Below are positions 10,091 through 19,552 of a DNA stretch of 64,000 nucleotides, in pieces. The translations under genes and the position numbers were made by a program. Below the pieces are notes generated by a model. It saw nothing but the letters and a program-made list of their open reading frames with translations, did not search any database and was not told the origin of the DNA. The stretch covers positions 2,666,001-2,730,000 of the forward strand of contig OZ251530.1 of NCBI GenBank assembly GCA_965243095.1, read 5' to 3'. This stretch comes from VXYL01 sp965243095 (GTDB lineage: Bacteria > Pseudomonadota > Gammaproteobacteria > Pseudomonadales > Azotimanducaceae). Every line of letters starts with the position of its first letter. Within the stretch, counting starts at the first letter, position 1.

Positions 10091-11083
10091 CTACGGCGCG
10101 TCGTCCAAGGCCTGCAGATCCTCCAGCAATCCCCGCAAGTCCTCCGGCAGTTCCAGCGGCGTCGCGTGGACGAGCAGGCCGAAGGCGGGGTGGTCGAGAT
10201 AGTGGGTCTCCTTGGTGCGCATGCGGCGTTTCTCGGTGAGCAGCGTGGCGGCGTCCGGCGCAAGGCGCAGCAGCAGCCGCGCCTCGAAGTGCAGGTAGCG
10301 GCCCAGGGTGACGCCGAACGAGCCTTGGAGAACGAACGGCGCGGCGGATTCCGCATCCGCCAGTTGCACCAGCAGCGGGAACGGTTGCTCGCGCGCCGGC
10401 ACCGGCTGATGCCAGCTGCCGGCGGCGAGCACGTCGAACCGTCGGCGCAGGGGCGGCAGCACGGCGGCCAAGCTGGGCGTCAGCCGCCGCCACTGGTAGC
10501 TGGTGTCGAGCAGCCGCTGCTCGTGTGCCGCGAACGCCTCCGCCAGCTGTTGCAGCAACTCCGCGCGCAGGTCGGGGGTTGGGTCTTCTTCGGCAGGGAA
10601 AGGGATGGCTAGGTCGTCCGGCGGCAGGTTGGGGATGCGCCACACGCTGGATGGATCATCGGGCAGATAGTGTTCCAAATCCGCCTCCGGCGGCGCTTGC
10701 CAAAGGCAGGGATCGGGCCCCGAAGACAACCAAAGCGGTTGCGCGCAGGGGCCGCCGAACCACGCGGGCGGCGGCACGTTGGAGACCAGAACCGGTGCGT
10801 TCACATGCTGTGGTGCAGGCCCGCCGAACCGCCAACCGGTGTCCGGCGGCGCCGGCTCGAGCAGCGGCGCGGCCAACCGCGGCATGAGGAAGGCATCCAA
10901 CAAGCGCGGGCGCGCCGCCGCGCGGGGGTCGTCTCCGCCGCGCCGAAACACGGCCACTTCCACCCGATACCAGTCGAAGCGCAGATGTTCTTCGGCTTGC
11001 TCGGCAAGGTCGGCGTGAGCGCCGAAGCTCATGCCGCCCAGCGCCGCCAACGCGAAGCCGAGCGCAAGCGGTCCGCCGCGCAT
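10091..11083 (-). CDS. csiV: CsiV-family peptidoglycan-binding protein
   Basis: 330-residue exported protein with a signal peptide (MRGGPLALGF...GAHA, about residues 1-25) followed by FDWYRVEVAVFRR, the conserved opening of the CsiV family. CsiV of Vibrio binds peptidoglycan and is needed for cell-shape maintenance under D-amino-acid stress. The middle is Pro-rich and poorly conserved; the last 100 residues (for example LQGSFGVTLGRYLHFEARLLLRL) form the more conserved beta-rich part. It starts 8 bp after the mfd stop, and an mfd-csiV pair is common in Gammaproteobacteria, which supports the call although direct sequence similarity is modest. Confidence 0.75.
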   Translation of the reverse strand: MRGGPLALGFALAALGGMSFGAHADLAEQAEEHLRFDWYRVEVAVFRRGGDDPRAAARPRLLDAFLMPRLAAPLLEPAPPDTGWRFGGPAPQHVNAPVLVSNVPPPAWFGGPCAQPLWLSSGPDPCLWQAPPEADLEHYLPDDPSSVWRIPNLPPDDLAIPFPAEEDPTPDLRAELLQQLAEAFAAHEQRLLDTSYQWRRLTPSLAAVLPPLRRRFDVLAAGSWHQPVPAREQPFPLLVQLADAESAAPFVLQGSFGVTLGRYLHFEARLLLRLAPDAATLLTEKRRMRTKETHYLDHPAFGLLVHATPLELPEDLRGLLEDLQALDDAP

Positions 11084-11091
11084 CGTCCGGC

Positions 11092-14000
11092 TCAGACCGT
11101 CTCCAACACCGCGAGGCGTTCGTCCGCGACCGGCGCGGCGGGTTCGGTGCGCCCACCCGCCTCCAGTTCGCGCAGCAAGCGTTCGACGAACGCGAACCGC
11201 GCCTCCGGCTCCTCCGCGCCGCCGCGCACCAACAGGCGGCCGCCTTTGTCGTCCTCGCGGAAGCGGTAGGTTGCCGGGTCGCCTTGCACCAAACCCACCA
11301 CCGTCAACGGCGCGATGCGCGTATCCGTGCGGAACTCCAAACGCCCGCCGTTCGCGCCGAAGTCCACGCGCGCCACGCCGATGGCGTCGGCGGCGAGTTT
11401 GACGGCGGTGGCGCGCAGCAGGTTGGCGAGCGCCGGCGGCAGCGGGCCGAAGCGGTCGATGATCTCCACCTTCAGCTCGTCGAGCGCGCGTTGATCCGGT
11501 GCGCCGGCAATGCGCTTGTACAGCACCAGCCGAGCGTGGACATCCGGCAGGTAGTCTTCAGGGATCAGCGTCTGCACGTGCAGGTTGATGTCCAGCGTGG
11601 TGCGCAGCGGCTCGTCCAGCTGCGGCGGGTCGCCGGCTTTGATGGCGGCCACGGCGCGGCTCAGCATCTCCATGTAGAGGTTGAAGCCGATGCTTTCGAT
11701 CTGCCCGGACTGCTGCTCGCCCAGCAACTCGCCGGCGCCGCGGATCTCCAGATCGTGGGTGGCCAGCGTGAAGCCGATGCCGAGTTCGCCGGCGGCTTGG
11801 ATGGCGTCCAGGCGCTTCACCGCGTCGGCGGTCATGGTTTTGGGGTGGGGCGTCATCAGGTAGGCGTACGCTTGCCGCGTGGAGCGGCCGACGCGACCGC
11901 GCAACTGGTGCAGTTGCGCGAGGCCGAAGCGGTCGGCGCGGTCGATGATCATGGTGTTGGCGTTGGGAATGTCGATGCCGTTTTCGATGATAGTGGAGCA
12001 CACCAGCACGTTCACGCGGCGGTGGTGGAAGTCCGCCATCACCCGCTCCAGCTGGCGCTTGGGCATTTGCCCGTGGCCGATGCCGACCCGGGCGGCGGGC
12101 GCGAGTTCGGCCACCTCGTCGGCGGCGCGGTCGATGGAGCGCACCTCGTTGTGGACGTAGAACACCTGGCCGCCGCGCGCGAGCTCGCGGGCGATGGCCT
12201 CGGCCACCACGGCGCGGCGCTTCTCCATCACGAAGGTCTTGATGGCGAGGCGTCCGGCCGGCGCGGTGGTGATCACCGACATGTCGCGCACGCCGCTCAA
12301 GGAGAGGTTCAGCGTGCGCGGAATCGGCGTTGCCGTGAGCGCCAGCACGTCCACCTCGGCGCGCAGGCTCTTCAGCCGCTCCTTTTGGCGCACGCCGAAG
12401 CGGTGCTCCTCGTCGATGATCACGAGGCCCAGGTTCTGGAAGCGGAACGCCTTGGCGAGCAGCCGGTGCGTGCCGATGACGATGTCCACCTCACCGCGCT
12501 CCAGCTTCGCCGCCACCGCGTTCGCTTCGCCATCGGAGCGCAGGCGCGACACCAGCTCCACCGTCACCGGCCAGTCCGCGAACCGATCCGAGAACGTCTC
12601 GTAATGCTGCCCGGCCAACAGGGTGGTGGGCGCCAGCACCGCCACTTGGCGGCCGCTGGCCACGGCGACGAAGGCGGCGCGCATGGCCACTTCGGTCTTG
12701 CCGAAGCCCACATCGCCGCAGATCAGCCGGTCGGTGGCCTTCTCGCCGGTGAGATCGTCGATGACCTCGCCGATGGCGGCCTCTTGATCCGCTGTCGCCT
12801 CGAACGGGAACTGCTCCACGAAGCGGGCGTAGTCGTCGTCCGGCGCATCGAACGCGAAGGATTCGGCGGCGGCGCGGCGGGCGTACACGTCCAACAGCTC
12901 AGCGGCGGCGTCCCACGCCTTCTCGGCGGCGCGGCGCTTCGCCTTCGCCCACTGATCGGAACCGAGTTTGTGCAGCGGTGCGGCATCTTCGCCGGCGCCG
13001 GCGTAGCGGGAGACCAGCTGCAGGCTGGTCACCGGCACGTACAGCTTGTCCTCGTCGGCGTATTCGAGGAGCAGGTACTCCCGCACCTCGCCATCGATGG
13101 TGAGCGTTTCCAGCCCCCGGTAGCGGCCCACGCCGTGGTCGATATGCACCACCGGCGCGCCGACGCTGAGCTCGATGAGGTTCTTGACCACCAGATCCGG
13201 GTCGATGCCGCGCCGCCGCGCCCGTTCCACGGCGGCTTCGCTGCGGTGGCCGAACACCTCGGTCTCGGTGACCACGGCGATGTCGCTGTGCCAGAAGCCG
13301 CGCTCGATGGCGGCGGTGGCGATGGCGAGCCGCTCGTCGCCGGCGGCGAACGCTTGGAAGCTGGGCGCTTCCGCGGCGCTTAAGCCTTCGCGGCGCAGGA
13401 ACTCGTCCAAATGCGCTTTGCGCCCGGCGGTCTCGGCGGTGAGCAGCACCCGCGCCTCGGCGTTGCCGACGAAGTTGCGCAGGCGCGCCGCAGGATCCCC
13501 GGCGCGGTGGTTGGCGGCCACGTCCGGCAGCGGCTTGCCGCCGAATCCCACGCGGTGGCGATGGCGGGTCTCCTTGCGGTCGATCTGGGCGCGGCCGTAG
13601 GGTTTCAGGCGGGCGCCCAGCTCCGCGGGCGTGAGGAACAGCGCGTCCGGCGACAGGATGGGGCGCTCGATGTCGTGGCGCAGCGCCTCGTAGCGGGCGG
13701 CGACGTTGGCCATGTGTACCTTGGCGGCGGCGTGGACGTCTTCCTCCAGCACGAACACCGCGTCCGCCGGCAGGTAGTCGAACAGGGTCGCCGTGTCCCC
13801 GGGCGGGAAGAACATCGGCAGGTAGTACTCGATGCCCTGCGGCGCCAACCCGTCGCTCACGTCCCGATACACCGGGCAGCGGCGCACATCCGTGTTGAAG
13901 GCGCGGTGCCAAGCGTCGCGGAAGCGGCGGATGCCCTCGGCGTCCAGCGGCATCTCCCGCGCCGGCAGTACGCGGATGGCGTTCGTCTCGGCGATGGTGC

Positions 14001-14604
14001 GCTGGGTGTCGGCGTCGAAGGTGCGCAGCGTGTCGATTTCGTCATCGAACAGATCGATGCGAATCGGGTGTTCGGCGCCCATGGGGAAGATGTCCATCAG
14101 CGAGCCGCGCACCGCGTACTCGCCGCGCTCGGTCACAGTGTCGGCGGCGCGGTAGCCGGCGGTCGCCAGACGTTCGCGCTCGAAGCCGATGTCGTACTTC
14201 TCCCCGGTGGCGAGCAGCAGCGTCTGCGCGTGAACATAGCTCGGCGGCGCCAGCCGCTGCAGCAAGGTGGCCACCGGCACCACCAGCACGCCGCCCTTGG
14301 CCGCCGGCAGGTCGTGCAGCGTGGCCAGGCGCTCGGAGACGATGTCCTGATGCGCGGAAAAGTGGTCGTACGGTAGGATCTCCCATTCCGGGAAGATCAT
14401 CACCCGCTTGGCGTCCTCCGCGTAGAACCGCAGTTCCGTGCAGGCGTGGAAGGCGGCTTCGGTGTCCTTCGCGGCGTACACCACCAGCCGGCCCGACGTT
14501 TCCGCGAGCCGCGCCGCGGCCAAGCTGCTGGCGCTGCCATGCAGCCCCTGCCAATTGTGGACGAGGTGGGGCGCCGGCGCTTCCGGCGCGGAAAGGGAAC
14601 GCAT
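11092..14604 (-). CDS. mfd: transcription-repair coupling factor Mfd
   Basis: Translocase that removes RNA polymerase stalled at DNA lesions and recruits UvrA. Domains in order: UvrB-like N-terminal part (HLVHNWQGLHGSASS, then RVMIFPEWEILPYD), RNA-polymerase-interaction domain (HIDHGVGRYRGLETL), RecG-like motor with Walker A GDVGFGKTEVAM, DEEH box (IIDEEHRFGVRQKE) and motif III TATPIPRTL, then the C-terminal TRCF domain that masks UvrA binding. Length is about 1170 residues, normal for the family. I start at ATG 14604, next to the conserved N-terminal segment. An ATG at 14664 is possible, but the stretch in between is occupied by a palindromic repeat relic and does not look like Mfd. csiV follows by 8 bp. 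Confidence 0.97.
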   Translation of the reverse strand: MRSLSAPEAPAPHLVHNWQGLHGSASSLAAARLAETSGRLVVYAAKDTEAAFHACTELRFYAEDAKRVMIFPEWEILPYDHFSAHQDIVSERLATLHDLPAAKGGVLVVPVATLLQRLAPPSYVHAQTLLLATGEKYDIGFERERLATAGYRAADTVTERGEYAVRGSLMDIFPMGAEHPIRIDLFDDEIDTLRTFDADTQRTIAETNAIRVLPAREMPLDAEGIRRFRDAWHRAFNTDVRRCPVYRDVSDGLAPQGIEYYLPMFFPPGDTATLFDYLPADAVFVLEEDVHAAAKVHMANVAARYEALRHDIERPILSPDALFLTPAELGARLKPYGRAQIDRKETRHRHRVGFGGKPLPDVAANHRAGDPAARLRNFVGNAEARVLLTAETAGRKAHLDEFLRREGLSAAEAPSFQAFAAGDERLAIATAAIERGFWHSDIAVVTETEVFGHRSEAAVERARRRGIDPDLVVKNLIELSVGAPVVHIDHGVGRYRGLETLTIDGEVREYLLLEYADEDKLYVPVTSLQLVSRYAGAGEDAAPLHKLGSDQWAKAKRRAAEKAWDAAAELLDVYARRAAAESFAFDAPDDDYARFVEQFPFEATADQEAAIGEVIDDLTGEKATDRLICGDVGFGKTEVAMRAAFVAVASGRQVAVLAPTTLLAGQHYETFSDRFADWPVTVELVSRLRSDGEANAVAAKLERGEVDIVIGTHRLLAKAFRFQNLGLVIIDEEHRFGVRQKERLKSLRAEVDVLALTATPIPRTLNLSLSGVRDMSVITTAPAGRLAIKTFVMEKRRAVVAEAIARELARGGQVFYVHNEVRSIDRAADEVAELAPAARVGIGHGQMPKRQLERVMADFHHRRVNVLVCSTIIENGIDIPNANTMIIDRADRFGLAQLHQLRGRVGRSTRQAYAYLMTPHPKTMTADAVKRLDAIQAAGELGIGFTLATHDLEIRGAGELLGEQQSGQIESIGFNLYMEMLSRAVAAIKAGDPPQLDEPLRTTLDINLHVQTLIPEDYLPDVHARLVLYKRIAGAPDQRALDELKVEIIDRFGPLPPALANLLRATAVKLAADAIGVARVDFGANGGRLEFRTDTRIAPLTVVGLVQGDPATYRFREDDKGGRLLVRGGAEEPEARFAFVERLLRELEAGGRTEPAAPVADERLAVLETV

Positions 14605-14638
14605 GGCGTGATCGTAGCACGGCGCGGGAGCGGGGAAG

Positions 14639-14661
14639 CCTGGGAGCGCCCGCGTTCCCAG
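14639..14661. repeat. short palindrome, shortened relic of the 45.6-kb inverted repeat
   Basis: CCTGGGAGCG and CGTTCCCAG form a hairpin with one G.T/C.A-type mismatch. The outer bases match both ends of the perfect 27-bp inverted repeat at 45566-45645, as if its middle had been deleted. It sits in the 63-bp space between the ABC-2/M1-like gene and mfd. Confidence 0.6.
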
Positions 14662-14667
14662 CATCAA

Positions 14668-17600
14668 TCACCCGGGCGCGTCTACGCGCAGCCAACGGAT
14701 CGCGTCGGCGATCACGCTCTCGCCGGAGGTTGCATCGGAGACGACCACGCGCACCTCGCCGGCGGGCAGATCGAAATCCCCGAGCGTGTTCCAGCCGGCG
14801 TTGGCCTGGGCGCCGCTGAACTCCGCGGCGGTGGCGCCGGCGGCGGTGATGACGCGCATGTCGTAGGGGCCCTGTTCGTCGTAGTACATCCGTTGCCCGA
14901 CCGCGAATATCGCCAGTTGGCCCGGTTGGACGGGCGTTGGCTGCCACTTCGGCCAGTGGTAGTCCAACCGCCAGCGGCCCGCGGCGGGCAAGTGCGCCGC
15001 GAAGACCGCCGCGTTGTCGTCGTCGCCGGTGAGCGTGCGCGCCACGGTGCGCCGATACTTCCCCCACGCGCTCGCCCATTCCTTGCGCGACCACCGCGGC
15101 GCGTCGAGCAGCGAATATCTCGGCAGCCACCGCGCCGGCGCCAGCACACCCTGCGGCGCGTCGGCCGTTGGCGCGATGGCGAAGCCCTCGTCCAAATCGT
15201 CCACCACAATGCCGGCCACCGGCGTGGGCCGCCAGCCACTTGGCCGGGCGCCGACGAAAGGCGCAACTTCCACGATTTCGTCGGCCCACTCGGGCAGGCG
15301 CACAGATACGTTGCCCCGATTGCGCGAGAGGCTGGGCACAATACGCACCTTCTCGGGAGTGAAACGGGTCACCAGGCCGAGTTCCACGGCGGTGTTGCCG
15401 GGAATATGCACGGGTGCGGCGTCGTCGTACACCACCGCGCCGGTAACACTCATGAAGACGTTGGCGTCCGCGCGCTCTCGCGGCGGCGGGCCGCCGACGG
15501 AGAGATGCAACGTGCCGGCCACCGGCTCGGCGTTGAAGACGTGAACGCGCGTTTGGTAACGCGGCTCGCCGGCGCTGTCGTCTGGCAGACGCACGACGCT
15601 GGCCGCCGACGCGAGGAAGCCGGGGAGTCCGGGCGTGTTGAGCCAATAGTCGAGCAGGTCGCCGGCCTCGCCGCCAACGTCCGCGACGGCAACATCCGCC
15701 GCGCGAAACGTGCCGCCCCCATGACGTCGGCGCAGCTCGGCCAACAGCGCCGCCACCCGCTCCGTGCCGAGCGCGCGCTTGATCTCCTCCTCCGCCGCGC
15801 CGCCCTTGCGATGCAGCGCGCCAACGACGCGAAGCGGGTCGCCCACCGGCGCGCAAGGCCCGCTTTCGGCGGCCGCTGTTTCCGCAGCCGGCACGTCGCG
15901 GCCGCTTCGTTGCACGCGTTGGCGCATGTGTGCGGCGGCACACCCGTCCAACGCCGCCAACGCGACGCGCGCCGCATCCCACTCCTTCTCGTCCTCGGCG
16001 ATATCCGATTGCGCCCAAGGGTTCGACAACGGCAGTGCCGCCCACGCCGCCACCAGGTCGCCCACGCCACCGCCGAAAGCGCCGTCGCCGCCCCACCTCG
16101 CGCGCACGCCTACTTGCACGCGTGCGATTCGGCTCCGGTCCGCCGCGGCGTTGGCCACTTGGAGCGCGGAGAAGCCCTCGCGAGCGCGGTTCGGCGCCAG
16201 CAGCTGCGCGGCCAGATCGTTCAATACGAAGCCAAGCGCCAACGCCCCCGGCCCTTCGGCCGCGGCTTGCAGGCCGAATGTCTGCCGCGCCAACGCCACA
16301 TAAGGGTGGCTGCCATCCACGTCCACCGGGGCCGCGAAGTAATACTCCAAGCCGCTCAGGCGGTGCTCAAGCGGCGCCTCTGCCGACACCGGCTGGAAGG
16401 CGGGCGTCGTCAAGTGCGCTTCGCGCACGAGCAGTACGCCGGGAAGCGCCAATCCGGTCATGCGCCAACCGTCGCCGTAGGTGCGCAGGCGCATGGGCAC
16501 TTCCGCGATGGTGAGACCTTGGTAGGGGTAGTCCAAACCCAGCGTCGCCAGACGGTCGAAGATCTCGCCCAAACGCGCCGCCAGCGGCTCGGCCGCCCCC
16601 AAACCGGCGAGCTTGTCGAAGTGCCCGGGCGCGGCAAGCAACTCGATGTGAATGCCCGCCACCGTGATCGCATGCTGCTCGTACGGCGCGGCGACGAGGC
16701 CGAAGTTCGCGACCGGTGCCGACGGCGCGAACCGAAAGTGCTCGCCGGCTGTTTGGCGGCGGCCCGGCCCGGCAACCAACCAGCCGTCCGGGACTTCGAC
16801 GCTGAGGTCCAGCAGGAACATGTCTCGCGGCCGCGCTCCCACGTTGACGCCGACCGCCGGCAGCCACCGCGCCCCGGGCATCAGCGCCACCAAGCCAGGT
16901 TCGTCAATGACGGCGTCCCTGCCGAGCTGCAACAGCGGGTGGTTGGCGGGCAGCCCGCGCCATTCCAGCGGGCTGTCGAGGTACGCGAAGTTCGCATCCG
17001 GCGCACCGTCTGCGCGCAGCCGCAGCGACGCTTGCCCGGCGCCGCTCGCGGGCCGGGAGACGGTGAGCAACCCGGCCTCGTGCGTGTACGCGGCGGCTTG
17101 GTCGTCCAAGCGAAGATCGCGCACGGTCATGCTGGGGTTGAAGCTGAAGCGCAGCGGCCCACCTCCCGCCGGCACACGCAAATCCAGCGTCACATCGAGC
17201 TCGATGCCTTGGCCGGGCGCGATGCGAACGCGGCCTTGCACACGCTGGATGGCGGCATCCGCGGCCGGTAGCTCTAGCGCTTGGACATGCGCGCTCCGCC
17301 AGGCTTGGCGCTGCGCCATGCCGTCGGCCGCGACCAAGCCGATGCCCACTGGCACGCCCACGCCGATGGCGCAGAAGGCAGCGCCCAACGCCAACGCCTT
17401 GCGGCGTCCGTCGGTCGGGCGCGGGTTGACGCCGACGCTCAGCGCGAGGAAGCCGACCGCGGCCAACACCGCCGCGCAACGGTGCAGCAACGTCTCGCCG
17501 GTGCCATCGGCCAGGAAATCCGAGGGCAGTACTCCAAAGCCGCTGATCAGACTGACCGCCGGCAGCAAATACGCCGGCGCCACGAACAGCCCCCATGCGT

Positions 17601-18207
17601 AGAGGCCCGCGAGCGCCAATCCACAAGCGCCGGCCGCGGCGCGGCTGGGGATCGCGGCCGCGAGCAGCATGGTCACGCCGCCGAACAAGGCGAGGGCAAC
17701 CGGCGCATCCACCAGCAGGAAGGCCAACAGCGCCGTCGCCGGCATGACGCCACCCCAAGGCATGTCCCACGCCGTTCCCATCGCGCCGGCGCACTGCGTC
17801 AGCACCAACGCCGCCGCGAGCGGCCACCAACAAGCCAAGATTGGAGCGAGCAAGCGCCCGGTCTGCAACGCCGCGCTGGACACGGGCCGCGAGTGCAAAG
17901 CGTCCAGAATGCGCGCCGCGTCGCGGCCCCGGCCGCTGGCGGTCGCCGCGAAAACCACCACCACGGCAAGCGCCCCGCAGAGGATGGGTGCCGCGTACCA
18001 GCCAAGCACATTCGCCGGCGCCATGTACACGGCGATGGGATTTTCGCCGGACAAGACGCCGTGCCAATAGGACGTCACCAGCAGCGACGCGACGATGCCG
18101 CCGATCGCCAAGACGGCGTAGACGCGCATGGCCGCGCTGCGATGAATCGTCCGCAGCTCGGCCCGCAGAACGGCCCAAGCGGCGCGCGTGGGCGTCACAA
18201 TGTTCAC
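14668..18207 (-). CDS. ABC-2-type membrane protein with degenerate M1 aminopeptidase domain
   Basis: 1179 residues. The N-terminal 260 or so contain about six membrane segments of ABC-2 permease type (starting at MRVYAVLAIGGIVASLLV; the DALHSRPVSSAALQTGRLL loop is typical). Another membrane segment lies near residue 295. The large exported part resembles gluzincin M1 domains fused to ABC-2 permeases (FLLDLSVEVPDGWLVAGPG, then VANFGLVAAPYEQH), but where HExxHQW is expected it reads NDLAAQL (residues 663-669), so zinc binding should be lost. The last about 130 residues resemble a golvesin C-terminal-like beta-sandwich (GWNTLGDFDLPAGEVRVVVS, then ADAIRWLRV). Start is GTG at 18207 with no clear ribosome site. 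No ABC ATPase gene is adjacent. A paralogue starts at 61284. Likely role: membrane complex or surface assembly, not peptidase activity. Confidence 0.75.
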   Translation of the reverse strand: MNIVTPTRAAWAVLRAELRTIHRSAAMRVYAVLAIGGIVASLLVTSYWHGVLSGENPIAVYMAPANVLGWYAAPILCGALAVVVVFAATASGRGRDAARILDALHSRPVSSAALQTGRLLAPILACWWPLAAALVLTQCAGAMGTAWDMPWGGVMPATALLAFLLVDAPVALALFGGVTMLLAAAIPSRAAAGACGLALAGLYAWGLFVAPAYLLPAVSLISGFGVLPSDFLADGTGETLLHRCAAVLAAVGFLALSVGVNPRPTDGRRKALALGAAFCAIGVGVPVGIGLVAADGMAQRQAWRSAHVQALELPAADAAIQRVQGRVRIAPGQGIELDVTLDLRVPAGGGPLRFSFNPSMTVRDLRLDDQAAAYTHEAGLLTVSRPASGAGQASLRLRADGAPDANFAYLDSPLEWRGLPANHPLLQLGRDAVIDEPGLVALMPGARWLPAVGVNVGARPRDMFLLDLSVEVPDGWLVAGPGRRQTAGEHFRFAPSAPVANFGLVAAPYEQHAITVAGIHIELLAAPGHFDKLAGLGAAEPLAARLGEIFDRLATLGLDYPYQGLTIAEVPMRLRTYGDGWRMTGLALPGVLLVREAHLTTPAFQPVSAEAPLEHRLSGLEYYFAAPVDVDGSHPYVALARQTFGLQAAAEGPGALALGFVLNDLAAQLLAPNRAREGFSALQVANAAADRSRIARVQVGVRARWGGDGAFGGGVGDLVAAWAALPLSNPWAQSDIAEDEKEWDAARVALAALDGCAAAHMRQRVQRSGRDVPAAETAAAESGPCAPVGDPLRVVGALHRKGGAAEEEIKRALGTERVAALLAELRRRHGGGTFRAADVAVADVGGEAGDLLDYWLNTPGLPGFLASAASVVRLPDDSAGEPRYQTRVHVFNAEPVAGTLHLSVGGPPPRERADANVFMSVTGAVVYDDAAPVHIPGNTAVELGLVTRFTPEKVRIVPSLSRNRGNVSVRLPEWADEIVEVAPFVGARPSGWRPTPVAGIVVDDLDEGFAIAPTADAPQGVLAPARWLPRYSLLDAPRWSRKEWASAWGKYRRTVARTLTGDDDNAAVFAAHLPAAGRWRLDYHWPKWQPTPVQPGQLAIFAVGQRMYYDEQGPYDMRVITAAGATAAEFSGAQANAGWNTLGDFDLPAGEVRVVVSDATSGESVIADAIRWLRVDAPG

Positions 18208-18285
18208 TTGGCGTGTACGCCGCGAACGGCGAACGAACTTGACCGCACTGTAACAGACCGGCGCCCGCGCCGTATCAGTGCGGCG

Positions 18286-19449
18286 TCAAGCGCCCGCCGC
18301 CAGCGCCATCATTGCCGGCAGCGACGCCGCCTCCACGCCGTGGGGGAGGGGGAAGGTCTCTGTGCCGGCGTACACGACGAAGCGGCGGTGAGGCCGCAAG
18401 TCCTCGCAGGCGGCGTAGAAGCCTCGGCTCACCTTCGGTGTGCTGCCGCGCTTCACTTCAATGGCGATCAAGTCGCCCGGGCGGCGTTCCACCACCAGAT
18501 CGACCTCCGCGCCGCCGGCGGTGCGGTAGAAGCCTATGGTGGCGTGGCGTGGCAGGGCGGAGACGATGTTCTCGACAACGAAACCTTCCCAGCTGCCGCC
18601 GGCCACAGGATGGCCAAGCAGCGCGTCCGCGGTTTCGATGCCGAGCAGCGCGTGGCACACGCCGCTGTCGCGCACGTAAACCTTCGGTGCTTTCACCAAG
18701 CGGCGCCCCAGGTTGCTGGTCCACGGCGGCAGCCGCCGCACCAGCAGCAGATCCACCAGCACGTCCAAGTAGCGGGCCACGGTGGTGGTGCCAACGTCCA
18801 GCGCCCGCGCCAGCGCCGCGGCGTTGAACGTCCGCCCTTGGTTGTGCGCCAGCATGGTCCAGTGGCGCCGCAGCGTCTCCGCCGGCAGCCTCGGCCCCAG
18901 CGCCGGCAGATCGCGTTGCAGGTAGGTGTCGGCGAAATCCAACCGCCAAATCAAGCTGCGCTCGTCGTCAGTGGCCAAGTAGCTCTCGGGGAAGCCGCCG
19001 CGGCACCACAACCGCGTCGTGTCGGCGGGGCCGGCTTCGGCCACGTTGAATGGTTGCAGTTCGTAGTGGGCGATGCGCCCGGCCAGCGTCTCGCTGCTTT
19101 GCTTCAAGAGCGATACGGACGCCGAGCCGAGCAGCAGGAACTGCGCGGTTCTGCTCCCGGCGCGACGGCGCTCGTCGATGATGCTGCGCAGCGGCGCGAA
19201 CAGATTGGGCGTGCGATGCACTTCGTCCAGCACGATCAGACGGCCCGCGTGCAGCGCGCAGTATTGCTCGATGTCGCTCACCTTGGCGAGATCGCTCGGG
19301 CGTTCCAGATCCACGTAAACGCCATCTCTGGCCTGGGCGATAGCGCGGGCCAAGGTGGTCTTGCCCACTTGCCGCGGGCCAAGCAGCAGCACGGCCGGGT
19401 TCGCGTCCAGCAGCCACTCCACTTTGGCTTGGGCTTGGCGAGGAATCAT
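18286..19449 (-). CDS. AAA_14/DUF4143-type ATPase
   Basis: 387-residue orphan ATPase. Walker A is LLGPRQVGKTTLA (about residues 22-34), Walker B LIVLDEVHR, followed by sensor-like FLLLGSASVSLL. The middle (about 190-270) is winged-helix-like, and the C-terminal DUF4143 part has GAEVDLVVERRPGDLIAIEV, which fits a PD-(D/E)XK-like D...E-x-K core. The family is widespread and uncharacterised, often single-gene and often mobile. The start ATG is certain from the conserved N-terminus (IPRQAQAKVEWLL). A 33-bp palindrome sits 2 bp upstream and probably mediates regulation, perhaps by the protein itself. Confidence 0.9.
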   Translation of the reverse strand: MIPRQAQAKVEWLLDANPAVLLLGPRQVGKTTLARAIAQARDGVYVDLERPSDLAKVSDIEQYCALHAGRLIVLDEVHRTPNLFAPLRSIIDERRRAGSRTAQFLLLGSASVSLLKQSSETLAGRIAHYELQPFNVAEAGPADTTRLWCRGGFPESYLATDDERSLIWRLDFADTYLQRDLPALGPRLPAETLRRHWTMLAHNQGRTFNAAALARALDVGTTTVARYLDVLVDLLLVRRLPPWTSNLGRRLVKAPKVYVRDSGVCHALLGIETADALLGHPVAGGSWEGFVVENIVSALPRHATIGFYRTAGGAEVDLVVERRPGDLIAIEVKRGSTPKVSRGFYAACEDLRPHRRFVVYAGTETFPLPHGVEAASLPAMMALAAGA

Positions 19450-19451
19450 GT

Positions 19452-19484
19452 ATGCAAATCTACCACGATGTGGGGGATTTGCAT
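19452..19484. promoter_or_regulatory. 33-bp palindrome, likely operator of the DUF4143-type ATPase gene
   Basis: Outer arms ATGCAAATC (19452-19460) and GATTTGCAT (19476-19484) are perfect inverted repeats, and the inner CCAC/GTGG pair continues the symmetry around a central GAT. It lies immediately upstream of the ATG of the minus-strand ATPase gene, covering the place of the ribosome site and probably promoter. The A+T-rich arms stand out from the surrounding DNA. Confidence 0.65.
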
Positions 19485-19552
19485 GGTTGTGCTTCGATCA
19501 GCGGATCCTGCGCTGCCGTGTTGGCTGCCTTGAGGAGGCTGTCAACGCGCCT

